DNA of 21,687 nucleotides, taken from the NCBI GenBank assembly GCA_903938955.1, contig CAJAFJ010000699.1, forward strand, positions 1-21,687. Reading direction: 5' to 3'. The notes under the pieces are model-generated. The model did no database searches. It was not told the DNA's origin and saw nothing but the letters and a program-made list of their open reading frames with translations. Shown one piece after another: positions 6,239 through 13,865 of this stretch; positions within the stretch are counted from its first letter, which is position 1, and each line of letters opens with the position of its first letter. This stretch comes from an uncultured beta proteobacterium (GTDB lineage: Bacteria; Pseudomonadota; Gammaproteobacteria; Burkholderiales; Burkholderiaceae). Made by a program: the position numbers and the translations under genes.

Positions 6239-8017
6239 ATGAAATTCCTCACCCAGCCGCCGCGTTTTCTGTTCTTTACCGGCAAAGGCGGCGTCGGCAA
6301 AACGTCGATTGCCTGCGCCACCGCGATCACGCTGACCGCGCAAGCTAAGCGCGTGCTGCTGGTCAGCACCGACCCGGCGTCCAACGTGGGGCAGGTGTTC
6401 GGCATCACGATTGGCAATCAGATCACGCCGGTGGCCAGTGTGCCCAACTTGAGCGCGCTGGAGATCGACCCGCAAGCCGCCGCCCAGGCCTACCGCGACC
6501 GCATCGTCGGCCCGGTGCGCGGCAAGCTGCCCGCCAGCGTGGTCAAAGGCATTGAGGAACAACTCTCGGGCGCCTGCACCACCGAGATCGCGGCGTTTGA
6601 CGAGTTCACTGCGCTGCTGGTGGACTCCGCGCTGACGCAGGACTTTGACCACATCATTTTCGACACCGCGCCCACCGGCCACACCATCCGCATGCTGCAA
6701 TTGCCCGGCGCGTGGAGCGGTTTTCTGGAGGATGGCAAAGGCGATGCCTCGTGCCTGGGGCCCCTGGCCGGGCTGGACAAACAGCGCACTCAATACAAGG
6801 CGGCGGTCGATGCCTTGGCCGACCCGGCCCGCACCCGGCTGGTGCTTGTGGCGCGCGCGCAAGCCTCCACCCTGCGCGAAGCGGCGCGCACGCATGGCGA
6901 GCTGGCGGACATCGGCTTGTCCAGACAGTTCCTGGTGATCAATGGCGTGTTCCCGGCTGACGAGGCCGCGCACGACCCGCTGGCCGGGGCCATTTGCCAG
7001 CGTGAACAAGCCGCGCTGGCGGCGTTGCCTGAGGTGCTGCAGGCGCTGCCGACCGATCTCATTCCGCTGAAAGCCTTTGATCTGGTGGGGCTCGACGCCT
7101 TGCGTCAATTGCTGGGCAGCAGCGCGCCAGTGGCCGCAAGCCTGACGCCTGACATGCGCGACATCGACGCTCCCAGCCTGTCGCAACTGGTGGACGAAAT
7201 TGCCGCGGATGGCCACGGTCTGGTGATGTTGATGGGCAAGGGCGGCGTCGGCAAAACCACCCTCGCAGCAGCGGCGGCGGTGGCACTGGCGCAGCGTGGT
7301 TTTCCGGTGCACCTGACCACCTCCGACCCGGCCGCACATCTGATTGAAACGCTGCACGGCACGCTGGAACATTTAGCCGTCAGCCGCATCGACCCGCATG
7401 AGGTCACCGAACGCTACCGCACGCAGGTGCTGGCCAGCAAGGGCGCCAAGCTCGATGCGCAAGGCCGCGCCCTGCTGGAGGAAGACCTGCGCTCGCCCTG
7501 CACCGAAGAGATTGCGGTGTTTCAGGCCTTCTCGCGCGTGATCCGCGAAGCCGGGCAAAAGTTTGTCGTGATGGACACCGCGCCCACCGGCCACACGCTC
7601 TTGCTGCTGGACGCGACCGGCGCCTACCACCGCGATATTGCGCGCCAGATGGCGGGCACAAATCTGCACTTCACCACGCCCATGATGCAGCTGCAAGACC
7701 CGAAGCAAACCAAGGTGCTGCTCGTCACGCTGGCGGAGAAAACGCCGGTGCTCGAAGCTACCCATCTGCAAGCCGACCTGAAGCGCGCGGGCATCACGCC
7801 TTGGGCTTGGGTCATCAACAACAGCGTGGCCGCCAGCGCAATCTCGTCGCCCATCACCTCGCCGCTGCTGCGCCAGCGCGCCCACAACGAAGGGCTGGAG
7901 ATCGCATCGGTGGCGACCCGGCACGCCAGCCGTTACGCCCTGGTGCCCCTGCTGCAAGACGAACCCGTGGGCGTGCCACGGCTGATGCAGCTAGCCCGCC
8001 ATTCATCCGCCACTTAA
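6239..8017 (+). CDS. arsA: ArsA arsenite-activated pump ATPase (two-domain)
   Basis: A 592-residue ATPase that energises the arsenite efflux permease on the inner face of the membrane. It is full length and pseudo-duplicated. The A1 half has a P-loop GKGGVGKTS (15-23) and DTAPTGHT (142-149). The A2 half has GKGGVGKTT (333-341) and DTAPTGHT (446-453). The three arsenite-binding cysteines of the plasmid R773 enzyme are present: C113, C172 and C421 (422 there). The linker is at about 295-325. It follows arsD, its metallochaperone partner, and precedes arsC by 22 bp. The permease partner in this operon is ACR3, not ArsB, so this would be an ArsA-ACR3 pump. No odd residues or breaks are seen. Confidence 0.97.
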   Translation: MKFLTQPPRFLFFTGKGGVGKTSIACATAITLTAQAKRVLLVSTDPASNVGQVFGITIGNQITPVASVPNLSALEIDPQAAAQAYRDRIVGPVRGKLPASVVKGIEEQLSGACTTEIAAFDEFTALLVDSALTQDFDHIIFDTAPTGHTIRMLQLPGAWSGFLEDGKGDASCLGPLAGLDKQRTQYKAAVDALADPARTRLVLVARAQASTLREAARTHGELADIGLSRQFLVINGVFPADEAAHDPLAGAICQREQAALAALPEVLQALPTDLIPLKAFDLVGLDALRQLLGSSAPVAASLTPDMRDIDAPSLSQLVDEIAADGHGLVMLMGKGGVGKTTLAAAAAVALAQRGFPVHLTTSDPAAHLIETLHGTLEHLAVSRIDPHEVTERYRTQVLASKGAKLDAQGRALLEEDLRSPCTEEIAVFQAFSRVIREAGQKFVVMDTAPTGHTLLLLDATGAYHRDIARQMAGTNLHFTTPMMQLQDPKQTKVLLVTLAEKTPVLEATHLQADLKRAGITPWAWVINNSVAASAISSPITSPLLRQRAHNEGLEIASVATRHASRYALVPLLQDEPVGVPRLMQLARHSSAT

Positions 8018-8039
8018 ATCAACTTCCAGGAAAATCGAC

Positions 8040-8546
8040 ATGACTGACAAAACTCTCAACGTCCTGTTTTTGTGCACCCACAATTCAGCGCGCAGCATCC
8101 TGGCCGAAGCCATCCTGAACCACATCGGCCGGGGTCGCTTCAAGGCCTTTTCAGCCGGTAGCAGTCCGCGCGACAACCAGCAACCCAACCCGCTGGGTCT
8201 GCAGGTATTGCACAACGCGGGCATCTCGATTGACGGCTTGCGCAGCAAAAGCTGGGACGAGTTTGAAAGCGCCCAGGCGCCGCACATGGATTTGGTGATC
8301 ACCGTGTGCGACAACGCCGCCGGTGAGGCCTGCCCGTATTGGCCCGGCCAGCCCGCCACCGCGCACTGGGGCTACCCCGACCCGTCCGCAGGTGATGGCA
8401 CTGACGCCCAAAAGCTGGAAGCCTTTCGCCAGACCCTGCACGCCTTGAAACGCCGTCTTGAATTGCTGATCAGCTTACCCACTGACAAACTGGAAAAAAC
8501 CCTGCTGCAAAACGCGGTCCGCGACCTGGCCAAGGACGCCGCATGA
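8040..8546 (+). CDS. arsC: Arsenate reductase, low-molecular-weight phosphatase (thioredoxin-coupled) type
   Basis: A 168-residue cytoplasmic enzyme reducing As(V) to As(III) for export. The phosphatase-type P-loop CTHNSARS begins at C12. The redox relay cysteines are C90 and C98 in VITVCDNAAGEACPYWPG, and the general-acid loop YPDPSA follows at 112-117. This identifies the thioredoxin-dependent class related to S. aureus pI258 ArsC, not the glutaredoxin class. A C-terminal helical extension (about 135-168) is longer than in the shortest members. The ribosome binding site AGGAAAA (8028-8034) supports the ATG at 8040. The stop overlaps the acr3 start as ATGA, so the reductase and exporter are translationally coupled. 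Confidence 0.95.
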   Translation: MTDKTLNVLFLCTHNSARSILAEAILNHIGRGRFKAFSAGSSPRDNQQPNPLGLQVLHNAGISIDGLRSKSWDEFESAQAPHMDLVITVCDNAAGEACPYWPGQPATAHWGYPDPSAGDGTDAQKLEAFRQTLHALKRRLELLISLPTDKLEKTLLQNAVRDLAKDAA

Positions 8547-9610
8547 GTGTGAAATTCAATGTCGCCGCCAAGCAGGCGGGCAGCGCGTCGATGAGCGTGT
8601 TTGAGCGTTACCTGACGGTCTGGGTATTTTTGTGCATCGTCGTCGGCATCGCGCTGGGGCAACTCGCCCCCGAGGTGTTCCAGGCGATTGGCCGCATGGA
8701 GATTGCCAATGTCAACCTGCCGGTCGGCGTGCTGATCTGGGTGATGATCATCCCGATGTTGGTGAAGGTCGATTTTGGCGCGCTGCATGAGGTGCGCAAA
8801 CACATCAAGGGCATCGGGGTCACGCTGTTTGTCAACTGGCTGGTGAAGCCCTTCACCATGGCGTTTCTGGGTTGGTTGTTCATCCGCCATTGGTTTGCGC
8901 CGCTGCTGCCCGCTGACCAGTTGGACAGCTACATTGCCGGGCTGATTTTGCTGGCCGCCGCGCCCTGCACGGCCATGGTGTTTGTGTGGAGCCGACTCAC
9001 CGGCGGCGACCCGCTGTTTACGCTGTCGCAAGTGGCGTTGAACGACAGCATCATGGTGGTAGCATTTGCGCCGCTGGTGGCCTTCCTGTTGGGCATCTCG
9101 GCCATCACCGTGCCGTGGGCCACGCTGCTGATTTCGGTGCTTCTTTACATCGTGATTCCGGTGATCCTGGCGCAGCTGTGGCGTCAATATTTGCGGGGCA
9201 AAGGACAGGCCGCATTTGATGCCGCGATGGTGAAGATCGGCCCCTGGTCCATCAGTGCCTTGCTGGCCACACTGGTGCTGCTGTTTGCGTTTCAGGGCGA
9301 AGCCATTTTGAAGCAACCGCTGGTGATTGCCTTGCTGGCCGTGCCAATCCTGATTCAGGTGTTGTTCAACTCGGCACTGGCCTACTGGCTCAACCGCGCC
9401 GTGGGCGAGAAACACAACATCGCCTGCCCGTCAGCGCTGATCGGCGCCTCCAACTTCTTTGAGCTGGCGGTGGCGGCGGCGATCAGCCTGTTTGGTTTTA
9501 ACTCGGGTGCCGCGCTGGCCACGGTGGTGGGGGTGTTGATTGAGGTGCCGGTGATGCTGCTGGTGGTGCACATCGTCAACCACTCGAAGGGGTGGTACGA
9601 ACGGGGTTGA
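8543..9610 (+). CDS. acr3: ACR3-family arsenite efflux permease
   Basis: A 355-residue inner-membrane exporter with about ten transmembrane segments of the BART superfamily. Family landmarks are present: VGVLIWVMIIPML, then AAAPCTAMVFVWSRLTGGDP with the conserved cysteine C142, NDSIM, and GASNFFELAVA with the conserved glutamate E307. The cysteine and glutamate correspond to residues shown to be essential in Acr3 proteins. It exports arsenite and would be driven by proton motive force or by ArsA. The ATG at 8543 is preceded by AAGGA (8532-8536) and overlaps the arsC stop. It is the last gene of the ars operon, and I see no convincing hairpin terminator after it. It is unrelated in sequence to ArsB. 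Confidence 0.96.
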   Translation: MSVKFNVAAKQAGSASMSVFERYLTVWVFLCIVVGIALGQLAPEVFQAIGRMEIANVNLPVGVLIWVMIIPMLVKVDFGALHEVRKHIKGIGVTLFVNWLVKPFTMAFLGWLFIRHWFAPLLPADQLDSYIAGLILLAAAPCTAMVFVWSRLTGGDPLFTLSQVALNDSIMVVAFAPLVAFLLGISAITVPWATLLISVLLYIVIPVILAQLWRQYLRGKGQAAFDAAMVKIGPWSISALLATLVLLFAFQGEAILKQPLVIALLAVPILIQVLFNSALAYWLNRAVGEKHNIACPSALIGASNFFELAVAAAISLFGFNSGAALATVVGVLIEVPVMLLVVHIVNHSKGWYERG

Positions 9611-9722
9611 TCAGCCTCCGGTCGTCTGCAACGCAGCGCGGGATTTCGTGGCCAACACCCAGCAGGAGAACGACCAGTACGGCAAAGTCCGGGCCTTGGT
9701 GCGAATGCCGGGCAATTATTGT

Positions 9723-9736
9723 ATGATGCGCATCAT
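9723..9736. promoter_or_regulatory. TetR operator 1, over the tetR promoter and start
   Basis: A perfect 14-bp palindrome, ATGATGCGCATCAT, i.e. ATGATG-N2-CATCAT. A -10-like TATGAT (9722-9727) lies within it, and it touches the tetR ATG at 9735. The same pattern recurs at 10364-10377 before the quinone reductase, which supports autoregulation by the TetR protein. Confidence 0.75.
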
Positions 9737-10328
9737 GCGAAAATCACCACCTACTATTCGGACCTCGGCCAAAGAAGCGTCACATGAGCGCATCGTCGGT
9801 GCTGCAGCACGCGCCATCCGGCGTAGCGGGTATGACGGCACGGGCGTTGCCGACATCATGAAAGAAGCGGGTCTGACGCATGGCGCTTTTTACGCCCATT
9901 TCGCGTCCCGCGAAGCCATGTTGGCCGAGGCGGCAGACCGTGCTGGCGCCGAATCCAACGCTATTGCGGCGAGTGTCATCGCCGCCGCACCGCCGGACCA
10001 GTCCTTACGGGCTCTCATTCAGAGCTATCTCTCAAAGGCACACCTGGAAGACATCGAAACAGGGTGTTCGATTTCAGCGCTCGTCTCTGAAATGCCACGG
10101 CAATCGCCCGAGGTGCGCCATGCAGCCACGCGCCAAATCAAGGAAATGATTGATCTTGTCGCCCGTCAGTTGCCCGACTGGGGGCAAGCCAGCGCGCATG
10201 AGCGCGCGCTTGTGACCGTGGCCACGATGGTGGGCACCTTGATGCTGGCCCGTGCGGTCGATGATTCCGCTTTGTCTGACGCGCTATGCAGCGCAACATT
10301 GAAGAGCCTGGCCCCTTGTGAAGCTTGA
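9735..10328 (+). CDS. TetR/AcrR-family transcriptional repressor
   Basis: A 197-residue regulator. The N-terminal helix-turn-helix (about residues 18-62) shows GTGVADIMKEAGLTHGAFYAHFASREAMLAEA, the classic TetR signature. The C-terminal ligand domain has C111 in ETGCSISAL and further cysteines at 185 and 195. Cysteine-based sensing of electrophiles, as in E. coli NemR, is therefore possible but unproven. I chose the ATG at 9735 (MRKSPP) because the longer frame back to 9648 has no TetR-like content and crosses the palindrome; 9723 and 9726 are alternative ATGs. No Shine-Dalgarno sequence is visible. It most likely represses itself and the four-gene unit that begins at 10440, since both carry the same operator. 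Confidence 0.9.
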   Translation: MRKSPPTIRTSAKEASHERIVGAAARAIRRSGYDGTGVADIMKEAGLTHGAFYAHFASREAMLAEAADRAGAESNAIAASVIAAAPPDQSLRALIQSYLSKAHLEDIETGCSISALVSEMPRQSPEVRHAATRQIKEMIDLVARQLPDWGQASAHERALVTVATMVGTLMLARAVDDSALSDALCSATLKSLAPCEA

Positions 10329-10349
10329 ATCTATTCACAAATGTTTTTT
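10316..10349 (+). terminator. Possible terminator of tetR
   Basis: TTGTGAA (10316-10322) and TTCACAA (10334-10340) form a 7-bp stem with an 11-nt loop. A run of six T follows at 10344-10349. The stem is A/T-rich and the tract is offset by three bases, so it may be weak. Its first arm lies in the last codons of tetR. Confidence 0.4.
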
Positions 10350-10361
10350 GCTCGCCTAAAA

Positions 10362-10379
10362 ATATGATGGTCATCATAT
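10362..10379. promoter_or_regulatory. TetR operator 2, upstream of the quinone reductase unit
   Basis: ATATGATG (10362-10369) and CATCATAT (10372-10379) form an 8-bp inverted repeat around GT, containing the same ATGATG-N2-CATCAT core as the tetR site. A further half-site ATGATG lies at 10388-10393. It sits 60 bp before the first structural gene and overlaps a -10-like TATGAT (10363-10368). Confidence 0.75.
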
Positions 10380-10439
10380 CAAATTTCATGATGACGACAG
10401 CCATTGAGTTCTACCCCCACTTTTTGAAAAGAAGAAGCC

Positions 10440-11441
10440 ATGCAAGCATTCATCGTTGATCGTTATGGAAAGAAAGAGCGTTTGCGGGCAGGCGACGTGC
10501 CGGAACCGGTGTTGCGCGAGGACGAGGTCCTGGTTCAGGTTCACGCCGCGGGTGTGAACCTGTTGGACTCCAAGATCCGGAGCGGGGAATTCAAGCTCAT
10601 CCTGCCTTATCGCGCGCCCTTCGTTCTGGGGCACGATGTGGCGGGGGTGGTGGTTCGCGTCGGACCTCGCGTGCGGCAATTCAAACCCGGTGACGAGGTC
10701 TATGCCAGGCCCGATGATTTCCGGATCGGCACGTTCGCGGAATTCGTTGCCATCAAAGAGGACTCCCTGGCGATCAAGCCCAAAAACCTCACCATGGTAG
10801 AGGCTGCCTCAATGCCGCTGGTGGGGTTGACCGTCTGGCAGGCACTGGTTGAAAAGGCGAAGCTGAAGAAAGGGCAAAAAGTCTTCATCCAGGCTGGCTC
10901 CGGTGGTGTGGGCACATTTGCCATCCAACTGGCCAAGCATCTGGGTGCGACCGTGGCGACCACCATCAGCGCGGGCAATGTGGCTTTGGTGAAGAGTCTG
11001 GGCGCAGATGTCGTCATTGACTACAAGACTCAGGATTTTGAAAAAATCCTGAGCGGCTACGACGTGGTTCTGAATAGCCAGGATGGCAAGACGCTGGAGA
11101 AATCGCTGAATGTGCTCCAACCCGGTGGAGAACTCATCTCCATCTCCGGCCCGCCAGACCCTGAGTTTGCTGAAGAAATCAAGGCCCCCTGGTTGGTGAA
11201 ACAGGTCATGCGCGTTCTGAGCTTTGGAACCCGGAGAAAAGCAAAACGCCTGAACGTCGACTTCTCGTTCCTGTTTATGAAAGCCAGCGGAAGCCAGTTA
11301 CGGCAGATCACACCGCTGATCGAATCGGGTGCCATCCGCCCGGTTATCGACAAGGTTTTTCCATTCGCCGCTACCAATGAGGCCTTGGCCTATGTCGAAA
11401 GCGGGCGCGCCAAAGGCAAGGTTGTCATCAAGGTCTGCTGA
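10440..11441 (+). CDS. Zinc-independent NADP-dependent quinone oxidoreductase (MDR family)
   Basis: A 333-residue soluble reductase of the medium-chain dehydrogenase/reductase superfamily, quinone/alkenal reductase branch. The N-terminal GroES-like domain (1-120) keeps the fold residues (LGHDVAGVVVRVG, FKPGDEVYA) but lacks the catalytic and structural zinc cysteines. The Rossmann domain shows AGSGGVGTFAIQLAKHLGA (152-170). Expected chemistry is NAD(P)H-dependent reduction of quinones or of alpha,beta-unsaturated carbonyls. A ribosome binding site of the AAGAAG type precedes the ATG. It is first in a unit with the old yellow enzyme, alpha/beta hydrolase and SCP2-like gene, downstream of TetR operator 2. 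Confidence 0.92.
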   Translation: MQAFIVDRYGKKERLRAGDVPEPVLREDEVLVQVHAAGVNLLDSKIRSGEFKLILPYRAPFVLGHDVAGVVVRVGPRVRQFKPGDEVYARPDDFRIGTFAEFVAIKEDSLAIKPKNLTMVEAASMPLVGLTVWQALVEKAKLKKGQKVFIQAGSGGVGTFAIQLAKHLGATVATTISAGNVALVKSLGADVVIDYKTQDFEKILSGYDVVLNSQDGKTLEKSLNVLQPGGELISISGPPDPEFAEEIKAPWLVKQVMRVLSFGTRRKAKRLNVDFSFLFMKASGSQLRQITPLIESGAIRPVIDKVFPFAATNEALAYVESGRAKGKVVIKVC

Positions 11442-11488
11442 ACCAACTGAGCCCCAAACATCCCATTCACTCCACCAAAAAGACAAGC

Positions 11489-12565
11489 ATGTTATTCACA
11501 CCTCTTACAACGTCCTCCTTGCAACTCGGCCACCGCATCGTCATGGCACCGCTCACGCGCAGCCGGGCGGTGCAGGCCAACACGCCCAATGCGCTGATGG
11601 CTGAGTATTACGGTCAGCGCGCCTCTGCGGGCTTGATCATCACCGAGGGCACTTCGCCGTCGCCCAACGGTTTGGGCTACGCCCGCATTCCTGGCTTGTT
11701 CAACGAAGCGCAAGTGCGCGGATGGAAGGTGATCACCGATGCGGTGCACGCCAAGGGAGGCAAGATAGTCGTTCAGCTCATGCACACGGGGCGCGTGAGC
11801 CATGCCGCAAACCTTCCTGAGGGCGCGCAGGTGCTGGGTCCGATGGCCAGCCTCTGCCCCGGAGAGATGCACACGGATTCGCAGGGCATGCAGCCGCACA
11901 GCGTCCCCCGCGCCATGAGCGCAGACGACATGGCCCATGCCGTCGCAGAGTACGCGCAGGCGGCGCGACTGGCCATCGAGGCCGGATTTGATGGCGTTGA
12001 ACTGCACGCGGCGAACGGCTACCTGATCGAGCAGTTTCTGAACCCCAACGTGAACCAGCGCACCGACGCCTATGGCGGCAGTGCGGAGAACCGCAACCGC
12101 TTCGCGCTCGACATCGCGCGTGCGACGGTCGCCGCCATCGGCGCCGAGCGGGTGGGCATTCGTCTGTCGCCGTACGGCGTGTTCAACGGCACCGGGCCCT
12201 TCCCGGAGGTGGAGCCGCAGTACCTCGCGCTGACTCAGGAACTGTCGGCGCTGGGTTTGCTTTACATCCACCTGCTGGACCATTCCGCGATGGGCACGCC
12301 GCCCGTGCCAGCCGAGTTCAAAACTCAGCTCCGTCAGGCTTTCAAAGGGCTGTTCATCCTGGCGGGTGGCTTTGAGCGGGCCAGCGCGGAAAGTGCGCTG
12401 CTTGAGGGTCGCGCCGATCTCATTGCCTTTGGCCGCCCGTTCATTGCCAACCCCGACCTGGTGGAACGTCTGCGCGTCGAGGGGCCGCTGAATGCGCTTG
12501 ACATGGCCAGCTTTTACACGCCGGACGCCAAGGGCTACACCGACTATCCCAGCCTCGGAGCCTGA
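11489..12565 (+). CDS. Old yellow enzyme family ene-reductase (NemA-like)
   Basis: A 358-residue FMN-dependent TIM-barrel enzyme reducing activated C=C bonds (enals, enones, maleimides, nitro compounds) with NAD(P)H. Family features are: N-terminal PLTRSRA, then MHTGRVSH, and the substrate-binding His/Asn pair in ELHAANGYLIEQFLNP (H173, N176) with the proton donor Y178. RTDAYGGSAENRNRF and the phosphate-binding end GRPFIANPDLVERL follow. It resembles N-ethylmaleimide reductase and xenobiotic reductases of the classical OYE group. It lies 47 bp after the quinone reductase and one base before the alpha/beta hydrolase ATG. A nemA name is plausible but orthology cannot be shown here. Confidence 0.93.
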   Translation: MLFTPLTTSSLQLGHRIVMAPLTRSRAVQANTPNALMAEYYGQRASAGLIITEGTSPSPNGLGYARIPGLFNEAQVRGWKVITDAVHAKGGKIVVQLMHTGRVSHAANLPEGAQVLGPMASLCPGEMHTDSQGMQPHSVPRAMSADDMAHAVAEYAQAARLAIEAGFDGVELHAANGYLIEQFLNPNVNQRTDAYGGSAENRNRFALDIARATVAAIGAERVGIRLSPYGVFNGTGPFPEVEPQYLALTQELSALGLLYIHLLDHSAMGTPPVPAEFKTQLRQAFKGLFILAGGFERASAESALLEGRADLIAFGRPFIANPDLVERLRVEGPLNALDMASFYTPDAKGYTDYPSLGA

Positions 12566-12566
12566 G

Positions 12567-13412
12567 ATGACCGATACACACCTCACCGCCCCGACCCGCT
12601 TCGTGGAAGTCGATGGCAATAGCTTCGCCTATCGCCGTTGGGGCAACCCGACGACGGGCCAGCCACCATTGTTCTTCCTCCAGCATTTCCGGGGCGGCAT
12701 GGACCATTGGGACCCGCTCATGACGGACGGTTTGGCCGCCGGGCGCGAGGTGATCCTTTTCAACGGTCGCGGTGTTGCCTCTTCAACAGGCACGCCGCGC
12801 ACCCGCATTGAAGACATGGCCGATGACGCGGCGACGGTCATACGCGCACTCGGACTTGAAAAGGTTGATGTCCTGGGTTTCTCGCTGGGTGGCTTTCAGG
12901 CGCAGGATCTGACGCGGCGCCATCCCGACCTGGTCCGCAAGCTCATGCTGCTGGGCACCGGGCCGCGGGGAGGGAATCCTGATTCAGACCCCGGTGTGCT
13001 GGCAGCGGCACCGCGCCCCGTTCCGACCATCGACGATTTCTTGTTCCTTTTCTTCGGCCGTTCCGAGGTCGCGAAACAGGCAGGACGCGACTTCTGGCAA
13101 CGCCGTCACCAGCGTGTGGATCAAGATCCCCCCAGTTCCCCCGCCGTGATACAGGCCCAGATCGAGGCCAATATGTACTACCTGCCCAAACTGGATTCCC
13201 AAGCGCCTTTCGCGCACTTGCACGCCATCCAGCAGCCGACGTTCATCCTGAATGGAGTGAACGACGTGATGATTCCGTCGATCAATTCCTGGCACATGGC
13301 CCAGAACATCCCGAATGCCCAGCTATTCATCTATCCGGATGCTGGCCACGCGGCTCAATTCCAGTACCCGCAACGGTTCTTGAAGCATGCCATCCAGTTT
13401 CTCGGCGAGTAG
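12567..13412 (+). CDS. Alpha/beta hydrolase
   Basis: A 281-residue soluble alpha/beta-hydrolase-fold protein. The nucleophile elbow GFSLGG carries S106. The likely acid is D233 (ILNGVNDVMIP) and the catalytic histidine is H261 (PDAGHAAQ), giving a complete triad. An oxyanion-side motif, FLQHFRGGMDHWDP, is close to the N-terminus. I chose the ATG at 12567 because it follows the OYE stop by one base and has GGAG at 12557-12560. The longer frame starting at 12492 lies inside the OYE gene. The substrate is unknown; esters, lactones or haloperoxidase-like activity are possible. Tight linkage to OYE suggests it acts on the reduced product or on a related xenobiotic. Confidence 0.9.
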   Translation: MTDTHLTAPTRFVEVDGNSFAYRRWGNPTTGQPPLFFLQHFRGGMDHWDPLMTDGLAAGREVILFNGRGVASSTGTPRTRIEDMADDAATVIRALGLEKVDVLGFSLGGFQAQDLTRRHPDLVRKLMLLGTGPRGGNPDSDPGVLAAAPRPVPTIDDFLFLFFGRSEVAKQAGRDFWQRRHQRVDQDPPSSPAVIQAQIEANMYYLPKLDSQAPFAHLHAIQQPTFILNGVNDVMIPSINSWHMAQNIPNAQLFIYPDAGHAAQFQYPQRFLKHAIQFLGE

Positions 13413-13458
13413 AACGTATGCGGGACGCACGAGGTAAATTCAAAGAAAGCACACCACC

Positions 13459-13857
13459 ATGCTGAAGTTCAAATTCTTGCTGTGGGCCTTGACGAAGCTG
13501 CTACAGCGGGCCGTCAAAAGAAATCCTGCATGCGCCAGGTATGTAGAAGGAAAAGAACTGGTCTTCCAGATTCAAACGTGTGACGGCATGGGCCGTCATT
13601 TCAGCATCAGCAATGGCCAGGTGAGCTCTGTCGCCGGGCTCACCAGTGCGCCGAAGTTCACCCTGACGTTTAGAGATGCGGCCAGGGGTTTTGCCATTCT
13701 TTCCGCCAAGGATGGCAAGGATGCCTTTCTGGCAGCACTGCACAACGACGATCTGGTGATCAGCGGGGACTTTGTTGAAGTGATGTGGTTTCAAGGACTG
13801 ACGGATTACCTGCAGCCCAAAAAAGAGCTGGTACGAGCGGGGCTAAAGGGCCGGTAA
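13459..13857 (+). CDS. SCP2-like (sterol carrier fold) small protein
   Basis: A 132-residue protein. Residues about 35-125 (VFQIQTCDGMGRHFSISNGQVSS, FTLTFRDAARGFAIL, DGKDAFLAALHNDDLVISGDF, WFQGLTDYL) fit the SCP2 lipid-binding fold, whose members bind hydrophobic ligands in a tunnel. The N-terminus (KFKFLLWALTKLLQRAVKR) is amphipathic or hydrophobic and could touch the membrane; it is not a clear signal peptide. It lies 46 bp after the hydrolase and is probably the last gene of the TetR-controlled unit. Its stop is only 8 bp from the stop of the convergent EAL gene. A role as carrier of a hydrophobic substrate is an inference. Confidence 0.7.
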   Translation: MLKFKFLLWALTKLLQRAVKRNPACARYVEGKELVFQIQTCDGMGRHFSISNGQVSSVAGLTSAPKFTLTFRDAARGFAILSAKDGKDAFLAALHNDDLVISGDFVEVMWFQGLTDYLQPKKELVRAGLKGR

Positions 13858-13865
13858 CAAGCGCT

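Noticed and set aside
5948..7372. Minus-strand ORF (474 codons) across arsD/arsA
   Set aside because: Antisense shadow of two well-recognised ars genes, with low-complexity Arg/Gln/His-rich translation and no own promoter or family features.
8372..9415. Minus-strand ORF (347 codons) opposite acr3
   Set aside because: Antisense to a conserved ten-helix permease. The product is a His/Gln-rich artefact of reversed hydrophobic codons.
9648..9734. Extended tetR start at GTG 9648
   Set aside because: It would add 29 residues with no TetR similarity and read through the operator and the predicted promoter.
11492..12619. Minus-strand ORF (375 codons) opposite the old yellow enzyme gene
   Set aside because: Complete overlap with a gene whose FMN and catalytic motifs are intact; no recognisable protein features.
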